From the NCBI RefSeq assembly GCF_013350005.1, contig NZ_JABVWW010000010.1, positions 37,764 to 101,763 on the forward strand: 64,000 nucleotides of DNA. Reading direction: 5' to 3'. The stretch is from Methylocystis silviterrae (GTDB lineage Bacteria > Pseudomonadota > Alphaproteobacteria > Rhizobiales > Beijerinckiaceae). The position numbers were made by a program, and so were the translations under genes. The notes under the pieces are model-generated. The model did not search any database. It was not told where the DNA came from and saw only the letters and a program-made list of their open reading frames with translations. The stretch's first letter is position 1. Each line of letters begins with the position of its first letter. Shown here in pieces: positions 16,865 to 26,080 of this stretch.

Positions 16865-17839
16865 ATGGAAGTGATCGTCCTCGGTTACGACGGCTGCCTC
16901 GGCGCCGGTTTGATCGGCGCCGTGGACATGCTGAAGTTAAGTTGGCTTACGATTTCCAAGGACGAAAATCGCGAGCCGATCAGCGTCTCCACCGCAAGTT
17001 TTGATGGACAGCCAATCCAGGACAGTAGCGGTCGTCGACTGGAAGTGGACAGGAGCATTACAGCGATCCCAGCGAGCGCCGTCATTGTTCCTGGCTACCT
17101 TTGTGACGACGGTGATCGCTTCCTCGGCACAGCGTCGATCGACGCTGCGGCCGCATGGTTGCGGCGCCAACATGCGCTCGGCGCACTGGTATGCGGCTCG
17201 TGCAGCGGCGTATTTTTGCTTGGCGAAGCGGGCCTCCTCGATGGTCGACGCTGCACGACAACCTGGTGGCGACACGATGAATTGAGAGATCGGTATCCAC
17301 GCGCCGACGCTCTGTGGGGCGCTTCACTGATCGAGGACAATCGAGTCGTCACGGCTGGAGGCCCTATGTCGTGGATAGACCTTTGTCTTCATGTAATACG
17401 TTCGCTTTATGGCGTTTCCGCCGCCAAGATCGCCGCCGACTTCACGGTCGTCGACACTGTTCCGTCAACGCAATTTAACTACGTTCCACTTGGTCATTTG
17501 GCTGCGTCCGACCCGTTTCTATTGAAGGCTGAACACATTATTCGGCAGGCGGGCGACGCTCCGTTGACCGTGCTAGGCCTCGCGCGTGCGCTCGGCACTT
17601 CGGTTCGAACCCTGCACCGCTATCTCCAGCGCGCATCAGGCGAGACGCCGAAGCACTTCATCGAACGGATTCGTTTCGAAGCCACGAGAACCCTGCTCGA
17701 AACGACGGCACACACCGTGAAGCGCTTGGCGGCGAGCGCTGGCTATGCTGACGAAGCCAGTTTTCGTCGCGCGTTTTCTCGATATTCAGGTATGACCCCC
17801 GGCGCCTACCGGAGATGGGTCCAAGCGCGCCAAAAATAA
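16865..17839 (+). CDS. GlxA-type transcriptional regulator (DJ-1/PfpI domain plus AraC helix-turn-helix)
   Basis: A 324-residue protein. The N-terminal two-thirds (about 1-190) is a class I glutamine-amidotransferase-like DJ-1/PfpI domain with a nucleophile-elbow-like CGSCSG at 110-115. The C-terminal 100 residues are an AraC-type double helix-turn-helix (LARALGTSVRTLHRYLQRASG and GYADEASFRRAFSRYSGMTPGAYRR). Such proteins sense small metabolites and activate or repress nearby genes. It may control the two preceding genes, with which it is codirectional. Codon use looks slightly less GC-biased than that of its neighbours, which is only weak evidence of a different origin. Confidence 0.88.
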   Translation: MEVIVLGYDGCLGAGLIGAVDMLKLSWLTISKDENREPISVSTASFDGQPIQDSSGRRLEVDRSITAIPASAVIVPGYLCDDGDRFLGTASIDAAAAWLRRQHALGALVCGSCSGVFLLGEAGLLDGRRCTTTWWRHDELRDRYPRADALWGASLIEDNRVVTAGGPMSWIDLCLHVIRSLYGVSAAKIAADFTVVDTVPSTQFNYVPLGHLAASDPFLLKAEHIIRQAGDAPLTVLGLARALGTSVRTLHRYLQRASGETPKHFIERIRFEATRTLLETTAHTVKRLAASAGYADEASFRRAFSRYSGMTPGAYRRWVQARQK

Positions 17840-18051
17840 TTGGCGCATCACTTAAGCGCTCGGGCGCAGCATCACTGCAAAACGCCCGCCTTGCGTCCAG
17901 GTCGGAGCCTCCCTGTGAAACAGCGCTGTCGCTGTCCGATATAGCCCGACCAATGTCTAATCCGGCGCGCTGCGCTGCGCCGCTTTGCGCGCAATCCTGA
18001 AGGCCGCCGAAAAATTATCGTCGTTTTTCGGTCGAACTGAAGGAGAGAAAA

Positions 18052-18825
18052 ATGAGCGTAACCACGCAATCGGCAGCAGGCGCCCTTGATCGCGCCGAGC
18101 CGATCGTCGAATTGAAGGGAATGTGGATCGGGCTTGCGGTGCTCAACGGCTTCTATCTCGTCGTGCGCATCTACGAGCAGATTTACGGCTGGCGGGCCGG
18201 GCTCGATTCATTCGCGCCAGAGTTTCAAACCTACTGGATGAGTATCTTGTGGACCGAAATTCCGCTTGAACTCATCTCGGGCATCGGCCTCGCCGGCTGG
18301 CTCTGGAAGACGCGCGTTCGCGAGATGTCGACGGTCACGCCGCGGCAGGAAATGAAGGCCATCGTTGATAATGCCGCATGGCTCGTGGTCTATGCGGCGG
18401 CGATCTATTGGGGCGCGTCCTTCTTCACGGAGCAGGACGGCACCTGGCACATGACGGTGATTCGCGACACGGACTTCACCCCGTCGCACATCATCGAGTT
18501 CTATATGAGCTACCCGATCTACTCGGTGATCGCGGTTGGCGGCTTCTTCTATGCGAAGACGCGTCTTCCGTATTTCTCCAAGGGCTATTCGATTGCCTAT
18601 CTGATCGTCTCGATCGGACCCTTCATGATCATCCCGAACGTCGGCCTGAATGAGTGGGGCCACACGTTCTGGTTCATGGAAGAACTGTTCGTTGCGCCGC
18701 TGCATTGGGGCTTCGTGTTCTTCGGCTGGATGGCGCTCGGCGTGTTCGGAGTCGTGATCCAGCTCCTGCTGAACATCCATCGCGTCATCGGCAAGGACGG
18801 CGTCGAGCTGTTGACGGGCGCGTAA
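18052..18825 (+). CDS. pmoC: Particulate methane monooxygenase subunit C (orphan copy)
   Basis: A 257-residue polytopic membrane protein with the full set of PmoC metal ligands. Asp129, His133 and His146 (motif DGTWH then a His 13 residues later) match the CuC site, and Asn200, His204 and His218 (NEWGH then a His 14 residues later) match the CuD site. Six or so hydrophobic segments are visible. A strong AAGGAGA site precedes the ATG. No pmoA or pmoB follows, so this is a singleton pmoC of the kind known in type II methanotrophs. It would add to or replace PmoC in the complex under some condition. A PmoD-like gene follows after 200 bases. Confidence 0.95.
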   Translation: MSVTTQSAAGALDRAEPIVELKGMWIGLAVLNGFYLVVRIYEQIYGWRAGLDSFAPEFQTYWMSILWTEIPLELISGIGLAGWLWKTRVREMSTVTPRQEMKAIVDNAAWLVVYAAAIYWGASFFTEQDGTWHMTVIRDTDFTPSHIIEFYMSYPIYSVIAVGGFFYAKTRLPYFSKGYSIAYLIVSIGPFMIIPNVGLNEWGHTFWFMEELFVAPLHWGFVFFGWMALGVFGVVIQLLLNIHRVIGKDGVELLTGA

Positions 18826-19025
18826 GGCTCAAGATGCTCGCGCCGCGACGGCGTTCGGACCTCCTGACGAACGACGGCGCGGCGCGGGAGGAATGCGAAA
18901 ATCTCCCAGGATCGAACTCATTTCGTCGCCTCTCGTCGTCATTGGCGGCGGGGGGCGATGGACGGCAGGCCCAAAAATGCGGCATTCTCGATTTTCGAAA
19001 CACGCTGTCGAAGCTGGGCGGAAAC

Positions 19026-19622
19026 ATGTTCAGAATTAGGCTGTTCTTCATTCTCCTGGCGGCGATCGGCTTGATCGCCGGCGCGGACGCGCAAGCGGTG
19101 CGCAGGGATTCCGCCAAGGCGTTCCAGAAAGTTCGGGAATGCTCGGCCCAGATGGGGCCGGACGTCATTACCTTCAGCTTCTACCAGCCGACGCAATCTA
19201 GAAGCCAGTTCTGCGAGGACATTCCCGAAACGGGTCCGACGACGATGGTGATCGACACGTTGCAGGACGAGTTGCGGGACATGACGGTGGAAATCCGCAT
19301 CGTCGAGGCGGATCCGAAGGGGGACGAAGACGCGGCGCCGAACGAAGCCTATCTCCCCCCCGCGCAGTTCCGGAGCGGGGTCATCCAGCTCGAACACGAC
19401 TTTAAGCGAAAGGGAGACTTCGTCGCCCTGGTGCGGGCGCGGAGCCCGGATGGCCGCAAGGAATACAACGCACGTTTCGCCTTCTCGGTCGGCCAAGAGT
19501 TTCTGCGCGATTGGACCGCAGTCGCCATCGCCACCGGCGTGGCGCTTGCTCTCGGCGCAGGCTGGTACGCACACTCCCTCCGCAGGAAAGCATCCGAGAA
19601 GACCAAGCTCGGGAAAGCGTGA
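19026..19622 (+). CDS. PmoD-like membrane-anchored periplasmic protein
   Basis: A 198-residue protein with an N-terminal signal peptide (about 1-22), a periplasmic domain and one C-terminal membrane segment (about 166-184) followed by a basic cytoplasmic tail. The domain contains Cys residues in VRECSAQMG and QFCEDIPETG and a region ELRDMTVEIRIVE. That segment, the length and the topology resemble PmoD/AmoD proteins, which are linked to copper in methane and ammonia oxidisers. I base the name on memory of these features and on the position 200 bases after pmoC. An unrelated anchored protein is possible. ATG 19026 is preceded by a weak GGCGGA site. Confidence 0.55.
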   Translation: MFRIRLFFILLAAIGLIAGADAQAVRRDSAKAFQKVRECSAQMGPDVITFSFYQPTQSRSQFCEDIPETGPTTMVIDTLQDELRDMTVEIRIVEADPKGDEDAAPNEAYLPPAQFRSGVIQLEHDFKRKGDFVALVRARSPDGRKEYNARFAFSVGQEFLRDWTAVAIATGVALALGAGWYAHSLRRKASEKTKLGKA

Positions 19623-19664
19623 TGGCGCCTCATTCGCTGCACTGAACCGGCTTCCGTCGCATCT

Positions 19665-20498
19665 TTATGGCGGCGGCTTATCTGGCGTCTCAAAAGACAA
19701 ATCCGCCCCCGCCGCCACGGGCGTCGCGCCTGCCGCCAGGGCGTCGCCGAGACGGTCGAGACGGATCAAGGCGAGACCCTCTTCATGAAGGCGCGAGCCG
19801 GTGACGCCGATTTCAACGTCGCCGGCGCGGATCGTTTCGCCCGGCGCGGGCGCGCCGCCTTCCGCGCGATATTTCGTGACCCGTTTGCGCACCAGGCCGC
19901 GGTGCTTCATCCGCGACACCACTTCCTGCCCGACATAGCAGCCCTTCTTGAAATCGAGCCCCGCGAGCAGATCCATATTGGCTTCGTGAGGAAAGGTTGC
20001 GCCATAGTCGAAATCGACGCCGCCAAGCGGCACGCCGGCATGGATGCGCCGGGCCTCGTAGGCGCTCCGCCCGTCTGCCGTCGGTATCTTGCCTTTTGCC
20101 GCGATGGCGCGGAATCCGAGCGGGCCGCGCGGATCGGCGGCGATGGCGACCGCCTCGACGTTCGGCGCTTCGGTCGAGTCGGGAAAGGCGATCGCGTCGA
20201 GGTCGCCGCTGCGGTTCGTCACCGTCACTTTCGAACGCAGCTTGTAAATATTCAGACGTTTTTCGAGATCGGCGGAAAGGGCGAGCGGACAATCGAGCAG
20301 ATAGCCTCCTTCGCCCGCGGCAAAGACCAGAAAATCGAACAAGATCTTGCCCTGTGGCGTCAGCAGCGCGGCGAAGCGCGCCTCGTCCGGCTTGAGCGAG
20401 GCGACGTCGTTGGTCACCAGATTATGCAGGAACTTGCCCGCGTCTTCGCCCGCAATCTCGATGATTGCGCGGTCATCGAGCAGAATCGCCGTCGTCAT
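19665..20498 (-). CDS. ygfZ: Folate-binding YgfZ/Iba57-type protein
   Basis: A 277-residue GcvT-like protein. The family signature KGCYVGQE is at residues 185-192 and includes the conserved Cys187. YgfZ/Iba57 proteins bind tetrahydrofolate and help to assemble or repair certain Fe-S proteins. Length and motif position match the family. It diverges from the dihydroorotase-like gene and converges on the PmoD-like gene with 42 bases between the stops. Confidence 0.9.
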   Translation of the reverse strand: MTTAILLDDRAIIEIAGEDAGKFLHNLVTNDVASLKPDEARFAALLTPQGKILFDFLVFAAGEGGYLLDCPLALSADLEKRLNIYKLRSKVTVTNRSGDLDAIAFPDSTEAPNVEAVAIAADPRGPLGFRAIAAKGKIPTADGRSAYEARRIHAGVPLGGVDFDYGATFPHEANMDLLAGLDFKKGCYVGQEVVSRMKHRGLVRKRVTKYRAEGGAPAPGETIRAGDVEIGVTGSRLHEEGLALIRLDRLGDALAAGATPVAAGADLSFETPDKPPP

Positions 20499-20602
20499 GT
20501 TTCTCTTCCGCCTCCGCCGCCAGCTGCTTGAGTCTCGCGCGCCTTTGGCGCATTAGCAACAAAACTCCACCCCGCGACGACATCGCAAGTGAGGCGCCAC
20601 TC

Positions 20603-21928
20603 ATGCCGCAGGTTTTCGACGTCATCCTCTCCGGCGGCGCGCTCGTCAATCAGGACGGGGAGGGCGCGCGCGACGTCGGCGTCCGCGACGGCAAGATCGC
20701 CGAGATCGGCGATCTGTCTCGCGCCTCGGCCGGTGAGACGATCGACTGTCGCGGCCTGCATATTCTGCCCGGCGTCATCGACACGCAGGTGCATTTCCGC
20801 GAGCCCGGCGCGCCGCATAAGGAAGACCTTGAATCTGGATCGCGCGGCGCGGTTCTGGGCGGCGTCGTCGGCGTTTTCGACATGCCCAACACCAATCCGC
20901 TGACGACGGGCGAAGCGGAGCTCGCCGACAAGGTGGCGCGCGCGAGCGGGCGCATGCATTGCGATTTCGCCTTCTGGGTCGGCGGCACGCATGAGAACGC
21001 TCGTGACCTGGGCGAATTGGAGCGGCTTCCCGGCGCGGCGGGGATCAAAGTGTTCATGGGCTCCTCGACCGGCTCGCTGCTCATCGCCGATGACGCCGGC
21101 GTCGCCGACGTGCTGTCGCATATCCGCCGGCGCGCCGCCTTTCACAGCGAAGACGAAGACCGGCTGAATCTGCGCAAGTCCCTGCGCATCATCGGCGACC
21201 CGTCGTCGCATCCGGTCTGGCGCGACGTCGAAACCGCGGTGCGCGCGACGCGGCGGCTGATGCACATCGCGCGCGAGAAGGGCGCGCTCGTGCATGTGCT
21301 GCATGTGACGACGCAAGAAGAGATCGCGCTGCTCGCCGAACATAAGGACATCGCCAGCGTCGAAGTGACGCCGCATCATCTGACGATGGACGACAGCGAT
21401 TATGCGCGCATCGGGACGCTCGCGCAGATGAATCCGCCGGTGCGGGAGGCGCGCCATCGCGAAGCCCTCTGGCGCGGCGTGGCGCAGGGCGTCGTCGACG
21501 TGCTGGGCTCCGACCATGCGCCTCATACGCTGGAAGAGAAGGCCAAGGCTTACCCCAACAGCCCGTCAGGGATGACAGGCGTGCAGACCCTCGTTCCGAT
21601 GCTGCTCGATCACGTCAACGCCGGCCGATTGACCCTGCAGCGTTTCGTCGACCTGACGAGCGCGGGTCCGGCGCGGCTTTTCGGCATCGCCGGCAAGGGG
21701 CGCGTCGCCGTCGGCTATGACGCGGATCTCACCATCGTCGACATGAAGCGGCGCGAGACGATCCGCAACTCCTGGATCGCCTCGCGCGTCGGCTGGACGC
21801 CCTATGATGGCAAAGAAGTCGTCGGCTGGCCGGTCGGGACGTTCGTGCGCGGCGCCAAGGTCATGTGGGAAGGCGAACTCGTAACGCCGTCGCAAGGCGC
21901 GCCGATGCGCTTCTGGAACGCTCTCTAA
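20603..21928 (+). CDS. pyrC: Dihydroorotase-like amidohydrolase
   Basis: A 441-residue amidohydrolase of the dihydroorotase type, which cyclises carbamoyl-aspartate to dihydroorotate in pyrimidine synthesis. Visible metal-site parts are DTQVHFRE (residues 60-67), the bridging-Lys segment GIKVFMG (Lys149), His181, His231/234 and Asp304 in LGSDHAPH. In the first motif the usual first His (DxHxH) is Gln62, so one metal site differs from the textbook enzyme. Allantoinase-type relatives are alternatives. No other pyr gene is adjacent. The start at ATG 20603 follows a GAGG site; open frame upstream overlaps the divergent ygfZ start. Confidence 0.82.
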   Translation: MPQVFDVILSGGALVNQDGEGARDVGVRDGKIAEIGDLSRASAGETIDCRGLHILPGVIDTQVHFREPGAPHKEDLESGSRGAVLGGVVGVFDMPNTNPLTTGEAELADKVARASGRMHCDFAFWVGGTHENARDLGELERLPGAAGIKVFMGSSTGSLLIADDAGVADVLSHIRRRAAFHSEDEDRLNLRKSLRIIGDPSSHPVWRDVETAVRATRRLMHIAREKGALVHVLHVTTQEEIALLAEHKDIASVEVTPHHLTMDDSDYARIGTLAQMNPPVREARHREALWRGVAQGVVDVLGSDHAPHTLEEKAKAYPNSPSGMTGVQTLVPMLLDHVNAGRLTLQRFVDLTSAGPARLFGIAGKGRVAVGYDADLTIVDMKRRETIRNSWIASRVGWTPYDGKEVVGWPVGTFVRGAKVMWEGELVTPSQGAPMRFWNAL

Positions 21929-22022
21929 GCTCCTTTTGCAAAGTTTGGGCGCACGCCCGGAACATTGAGAACTCGCGCGCGGTTAGTCGCTCATCCCAAT
22001 TGCGCGCAAAAGGAGATGAGCC

Positions 22023-22334
22023 ATGCCGCAGGGAGACAAGTCGGCCTATACCGACAAGCAGAAACGCAAGGCCGAGCACATCGAGGAAGGCTACGAGAAG
22101 CGCGGCGTGCCCGAAAAGGAAGCCGAGCGCCGCGCCTGGGCGACCGTCAACAAGGACGACGGCGGCGGCAAGAAATCGGGGTCCGGCCGCGGCGCCAAGA
22201 CGGGCAATCCGGCGGCGCACAAGGGCGGCAAGATCGGCGGCGAAGCTTCCGCGTCGCGTCCCGCTTCGGAACGCTCGGCATCCGCCAAGAAGGCCGCCGA
22301 AACGCGCAAACGCGATGAACGGCGCGCCAGCTAG
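22023..22334 (+). CDS. Small basic protein of the type often annotated as plasmid stabilization protein
   Basis: A 103-residue, Lys/Arg/Gly-rich hydrophilic protein starting with MPQGDKSAYTDKQKRKAEHIEEGYEKRGVP, a pattern common in Rhizobiales genomes under the label plasmid stabilization protein. The middle has AERRAWATVNKDDGGGKKSGSG and the tail is Ala/Ser/Lys-rich and probably disordered. The label is historical and I know of no proven function. An AAGGAGA site precedes the ATG. The small gene at 22373 follows closely. Confidence 0.75.
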   Translation: MPQGDKSAYTDKQKRKAEHIEEGYEKRGVPEKEAERRAWATVNKDDGGGKKSGSGRGAKTGNPAAHKGGKIGGEASASRPASERSASAKKAAETRKRDERRAS

Positions 22335-22372
22335 CGCGAAGCCATCGCTGCGGAAAGCGACAGGAGAACGCG

Positions 22373-22600
22373 ATGACCGCGCAGAAAGACGTACAGCCGA
22401 CGAATGAAGGCGAAGGCAGCCGCACCGCCGCTAAAGAATATAACGAGGCGACGAGGAAATTCGTCGAAAGCGGCAAGGTCGACAAGGCGGCGAAAGACGC
22501 CGAGCGGGCGATCGAAGGCGACGAGGCGGAAGAATTGAAACGCGCCGAAGATGAAGGCCGCGCGCACGCCGCGCCGCATGAACAGGAGCGCGAAATCTAA
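22373..22600 (+). CDS. Small acidic hydrophilic protein, unknown function
   Basis: A 75-residue protein rich in Glu, Ala, Lys and Asp with no hydrophobic segment and probably one long helix. ATG 22373 has a CAGGAGAA site 6 bases upstream. It follows the small basic protein by 38 bases on the same strand and may be cotranscribed with it. No family is recognised. Confidence 0.65.
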   Translation: MTAQKDVQPTNEGEGSRTAAKEYNEATRKFVESGKVDKAAKDAERAIEGDEAEELKRAEDEGRAHAAPHEQEREI

Positions 22601-22703
22601 CTTGATGTTTGCAGCCGGCGGTCGCGCTCAACCTGCCGAACGGCTCTCCAAATCCCGGCGCGGCGATTGCCGCCGCGTCGTCTTGCAACGCTTCGGCGAA
22701 CTT

Positions 22704-23216
22704 CTAGTCTTCGCTCCAGAAGTAGTGCCAAACGCCGTCCGACCCGATGCCGATGCGCGTCGCGCGCGGCTTCCCTTCGGCATTGGAGCGTATAAGATCG
22801 GCGAAACGCACGCAGCGCCACCTATCGCGCGCCTCGTCCTCATTGGCCGCTGCCTGTGCGCGGCGCGCAAAGGCCGGCCATTCGTAGAGCGTCGTCGGTC
22901 CGCGGACGATCTTGACGAATGGCTGCGCAAAAATCGCGCGGATGAGCGAAATCGTCTCGTGGCCCTTGCGATCGAAGGAAAGCGCCTTCAAAATCTCGAC
23001 GGGATCGGTTCCGGCCTTGAAGGCGCCGCTCTTGGCGAACAGCGGGCGCGTCTCGTTCCAGTCGATCGGAATGCGGAGCGCCTCGACCTCCCCGGTCTCG
23101 GTCGCGGCGAGAATTTTGTCGCGGATCTTGGCGACGGGCGCGGGCAGAAGCGCGAGATCGCCGATCGGGGGAGAAATGACGTCGCCGATGACGTCACCCT
23201 TGGGTTTGCGGATCAT
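22704..23216 (-). CDS. Conserved-looking cytoplasmic protein of unknown function
   Basis: With ATG 23216 this is a 170-residue protein without a signal peptide or membrane segment. The frame can be extended to 23285 but the extra 23 residues look non-conserved. It has a regular soluble composition with a Trp-rich C-terminus (GSDGVWHYFWSED). Codon usage fits the surrounding genes, which supports it being real. I do not recognise a domain. It diverges from the DUF4175 gene at 23342. Confidence 0.6.
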   Translation of the reverse strand: MIRKPKGDVIGDVISPPIGDLALLPAPVAKIRDKILAATETGEVEALRIPIDWNETRPLFAKSGAFKAGTDPVEILKALSFDRKGHETISLIRAIFAQPFVKIVRGPTTLYEWPAFARRAQAAANEDEARDRWRCVRFADLIRSNAEGKPRATRIGIGSDGVWHYFWSED

Positions 23217-23341
23217 TCCGCAATGATAGCGCGCGCCGGCCTTGATGCGCCAATGCGCTGAATTTGACCATTTTCCTACGGCCAAGATTGTCTGCCCGTA
23301 ATGAAACCGCCATTGTCATCGGCGCGTCTCTCGGAGAGTAA

Positions 23342-25810
23342 ATGGACGAGCTTCAGCACCAAAATGCGCCCTCGGGGAAAAAGGCCTCGCCGCGTCTCGA
23401 GGGGATGCTGCGCCAGTCGGCGCTGGCGATTCTCGCCGAGCGCATCTGGCGGGCCGGCTTGGCGCTCGCCACGATTGTCCTCGTCTTCCTGGCGCTCTCC
23501 TGGCTGGGACTTTGGCAGGCCGCGCCGCTCGAGGCGCGCGTCGGCGGCGTGGCGCTCTTCGGCTTCGCCGCGCTCTATGTCGTCGCCCGAGAGTCGGCGC
23601 GCGGTTGGCCGCATCGCGCCGCCGCGCTCGAACGGCTGGACCGCGGCGCAGACGCCGCGCTGCGTCCTGCGTCTTCACTCGAGGATCGGCTCGCCAGCCA
23701 AAACGCCGACGCGGGCGTCGAGGCGCTCTGGGCGTTGCATCGCCAGCGCCTGGAGACGGCGCTGGCGCAGACGCCTATCGAGGCGCCGCATCCGCGCGTC
23801 CCACAGCGCGACCCCTACGCGCTGCGCGCGCTGGCGCTCGTCGCGGCGGTTGCCGCCGGATTCACGGCAGGCGATGAAAAGCGCGCGCGCCTCGGCGCCG
23901 CGTTTGACTGGCGCGCTGCCGCGAGCTTCGGGAGTGCCGCGCGCGTCGACGCCTGGCTCGAACCGCCGGCCTACACCGGCCGTCCGCCGATCGTGCTCGC
24001 AAAGGAGGGCGACGCGCCCGTCGAGGCGCCGGTCAATTCGACGATGCGCATCCGTCCCCCAGACTCTGGCGTATCCGTCTCCGGCGGACTGGTCGCCGCG
24101 CAGGCCGCCGTCGAGGACTCGCAAAAGAGCGCGTCGAAAGAGCAGGCGTTCAAACTCTCTGGCGCGGCGCACGTCTCGCTTTCCGACGGCCGGCGTTTCG
24201 ATCTCGCGGCGATCCCAGACAAGCCGCCGAGCATCGCTCTGACGGAAAAGCCGCGCAACAATGTTCGGGGCTCGATGACGCTCGCGTTCCGCGCCACGGA
24301 CGATTACGGCGTCGTCGGCGCCGAAGCGGTCTTTAGCGGCCCGCCCAGCGCGCGACGCGCGCTCTACGAGCCGCCGCGTCTTGCGCTCGCTTTGCCGCCC
24401 GGCGGAGGCGGCCAGGGCGAGGCCAAGGCGACAATTGATCTCGCCGACAGTCCTTTCGGCGGCGCGAAGCTCGCGATGCGCCTCGTCGCCAAGGACGCCG
24501 CGGACAATGAAGGCGCTTCTGAATCGGTTGAAGTGACTCTGCCGCAGCGCCGCTTCGTCAAGCCGCTCGCGCGCGCGCTCGCCGAACAGAGGCGCATCCT
24601 CGCGCTCGATCCGGATTCGCGCTCAAGCGTCCGCGCGGCGCTCGAGGCGCTGTCGATCGCGCCCGAAGCCTTCGATACGCCTGCCGCCGTCCATCTCGGC
24701 CTCCGCGAGGCGCGCCGCGGTCTCGAGGGTCCGCGCAGCGACGACGAATTGCGCGGCGTCTGTGAAATGCTGTGGGCGATGGCGCTCGGCCTGGAGGAGG
24801 GCGACACCTCGCAAGCGGAGCGCGAACTGCGCGCGGCGGAGCGCGAATTGAAGGATGCGATCGCGCGCGGCGACAGTGAGCAGGACATCGCCAATCGCGC
24901 CGAGGAGCTTCGCGCCGCGCTCGATAAATTCCTCCAGCAGCTCGGCAGCCGATTGCCGCCCCCGGGAGCGCCGCTCCAAGAGGCGGAAGGCGGCGCCGAC
25001 ACCGTCACCCCCGACGAGTTGCAGCAGATGCTGGACGAAATGAACAGAGCCATGAAGGCGGGCGACATGGCGCAAGCGCAAAGGCTTCTGGAGGAACTCC
25101 AGGACATTCTCGAAAATGTGCAGACGGCGCAGGGCGCGGGCCAGCGTCGCGGGCGCGGACGCGAAATGGCGCGCGCGCTCAACGAACTCGATCAGTTGTC
25201 GCGCGAAGAGCAGCAATTGCGCGACGACACCTTCCAGGGGATGAACGCGCCGAGCGATATGGAATCGCGCGGCGCGCGCGGCCATCGTCAGAAGGGCCAG
25301 CCGCAGAACGAGGAGCTCAGCGCCGAGCGCCAGCGCCAGCAGGCGCTTCGCGAGCGGCTTGAGCGCCAGCAGGACGCGCTGCGCGAGGGCGGCGTCGAAG
25401 CCGCCGAAGAGCTCGACGACGCGCGCCGCGCGATGAAGGAGGCGGAGGACGCGCTCGGCAAGGCCGGCGAAGGCGGCGCCAGGGCGGTCGACGCGCAAGG
25501 GCGCGCCGTGCAGGCGTTGCGTAAAGGCGCCGACAGGCTGGCGCAGCAAATGCGCGGCGATGGCGACCAAAACGCTGAAGAAGAGGGCGGGAGCCCGGGC
25601 AGGCGCGGGCGCCGCGGCAAGGGCCGCGATCCGCTCGGGCGCGCGTCGGGCGACGGCAATCGTCCCGACGCCTATGGGAAATATGATCCGCTCGGCCTGC
25701 CGCCGGCGCAGCGCGCCCATCGCGTGCAGGAAGAGCTGCGCCGCAGGCTCGGTCAGCCTGAGCGCCCGCAGGAAGAGCTCGATTATCTGCAGCGCCTGCT
25801 GCGGCGATAA
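23342..25810 (+). CDS. DUF4175 / TIGR02302 family membrane protein
   Basis: An 822-residue protein with two membrane segments near the N-terminus (about 38-58 and 64-81) and possibly another near 160-177. A long periplasmic part follows, with a beta-rich segment (about 190-400) and a Gln/Arg/Glu-rich helical part (480-800) full of RAEELRA-, RQRQQALRERLERQQ- and QQM-like stretches. The order and size match the alphaproteobacterial TIGR02302/DUF4175 family, whose function is unknown. The C-terminal region is highly repetitive and charged and probably a coiled coil. Confidence 0.85.
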   Translation: MDELQHQNAPSGKKASPRLEGMLRQSALAILAERIWRAGLALATIVLVFLALSWLGLWQAAPLEARVGGVALFGFAALYVVARESARGWPHRAAALERLDRGADAALRPASSLEDRLASQNADAGVEALWALHRQRLETALAQTPIEAPHPRVPQRDPYALRALALVAAVAAGFTAGDEKRARLGAAFDWRAAASFGSAARVDAWLEPPAYTGRPPIVLAKEGDAPVEAPVNSTMRIRPPDSGVSVSGGLVAAQAAVEDSQKSASKEQAFKLSGAAHVSLSDGRRFDLAAIPDKPPSIALTEKPRNNVRGSMTLAFRATDDYGVVGAEAVFSGPPSARRALYEPPRLALALPPGGGGQGEAKATIDLADSPFGGAKLAMRLVAKDAADNEGASESVEVTLPQRRFVKPLARALAEQRRILALDPDSRSSVRAALEALSIAPEAFDTPAAVHLGLREARRGLEGPRSDDELRGVCEMLWAMALGLEEGDTSQAERELRAAERELKDAIARGDSEQDIANRAEELRAALDKFLQQLGSRLPPPGAPLQEAEGGADTVTPDELQQMLDEMNRAMKAGDMAQAQRLLEELQDILENVQTAQGAGQRRGRGREMARALNELDQLSREEQQLRDDTFQGMNAPSDMESRGARGHRQKGQPQNEELSAERQRQQALRERLERQQDALREGGVEAAEELDDARRAMKEAEDALGKAGEGGARAVDAQGRAVQALRKGADRLAQQMRGDGDQNAEEEGGSPGRRGRRGKGRDPLGRASGDGNRPDAYGKYDPLGLPPAQRAHRVQEELRRRLGQPERPQEELDYLQRLLRR

Positions 25811-25870
25811 ACGCCTTGCCGGCGGGCGCGCGCTTCTCTACAGCGCAGCGGGTAGGGAGACGCGCCGCTC

Positions 25871-26071
25871 ATGCCAAGTTCTTCAAATCTATTGGTCGTC
25901 GTCGCCGTCGCGGCGGTGATTCTTGTCGTCGTCGCCGGCTTCATCAATATGTTTCGCGGCGGCGAGGGCGCGCCCGCCCGCTCGCAGAAGCTGATGCGCT
26001 GGCGCGTCGGCCTGCAATTGCTGGCGCTTCTCATCGTGCTCGGCGTGCTTTACGCGAGAGGCCGCTGGTAA
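25871..26071 (+). CDS. Twin-transmembrane HIG1-domain protein
   Basis: A 66-residue protein with two hydrophobic segments (about 7-28 and 46-62) separated by a basic loop (RSQKLMRWRVGLQ). The pattern matches the HIG1/twin-transmembrane family, members of which in alphaproteobacteria and mitochondria associate with respiratory complexes. It lies 60 bases after the DUF4175 gene on the same strand. The gene ends 9 bases from the convergent TlpA-like gene. Confidence 0.8.
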   Translation: MPSSSNLLVVVAVAAVILVVVAGFINMFRGGEGAPARSQKLMRWRVGLQLLALLIVLGVLYARGRW

Positions 26072-26080
26072 GCGGCCGCT

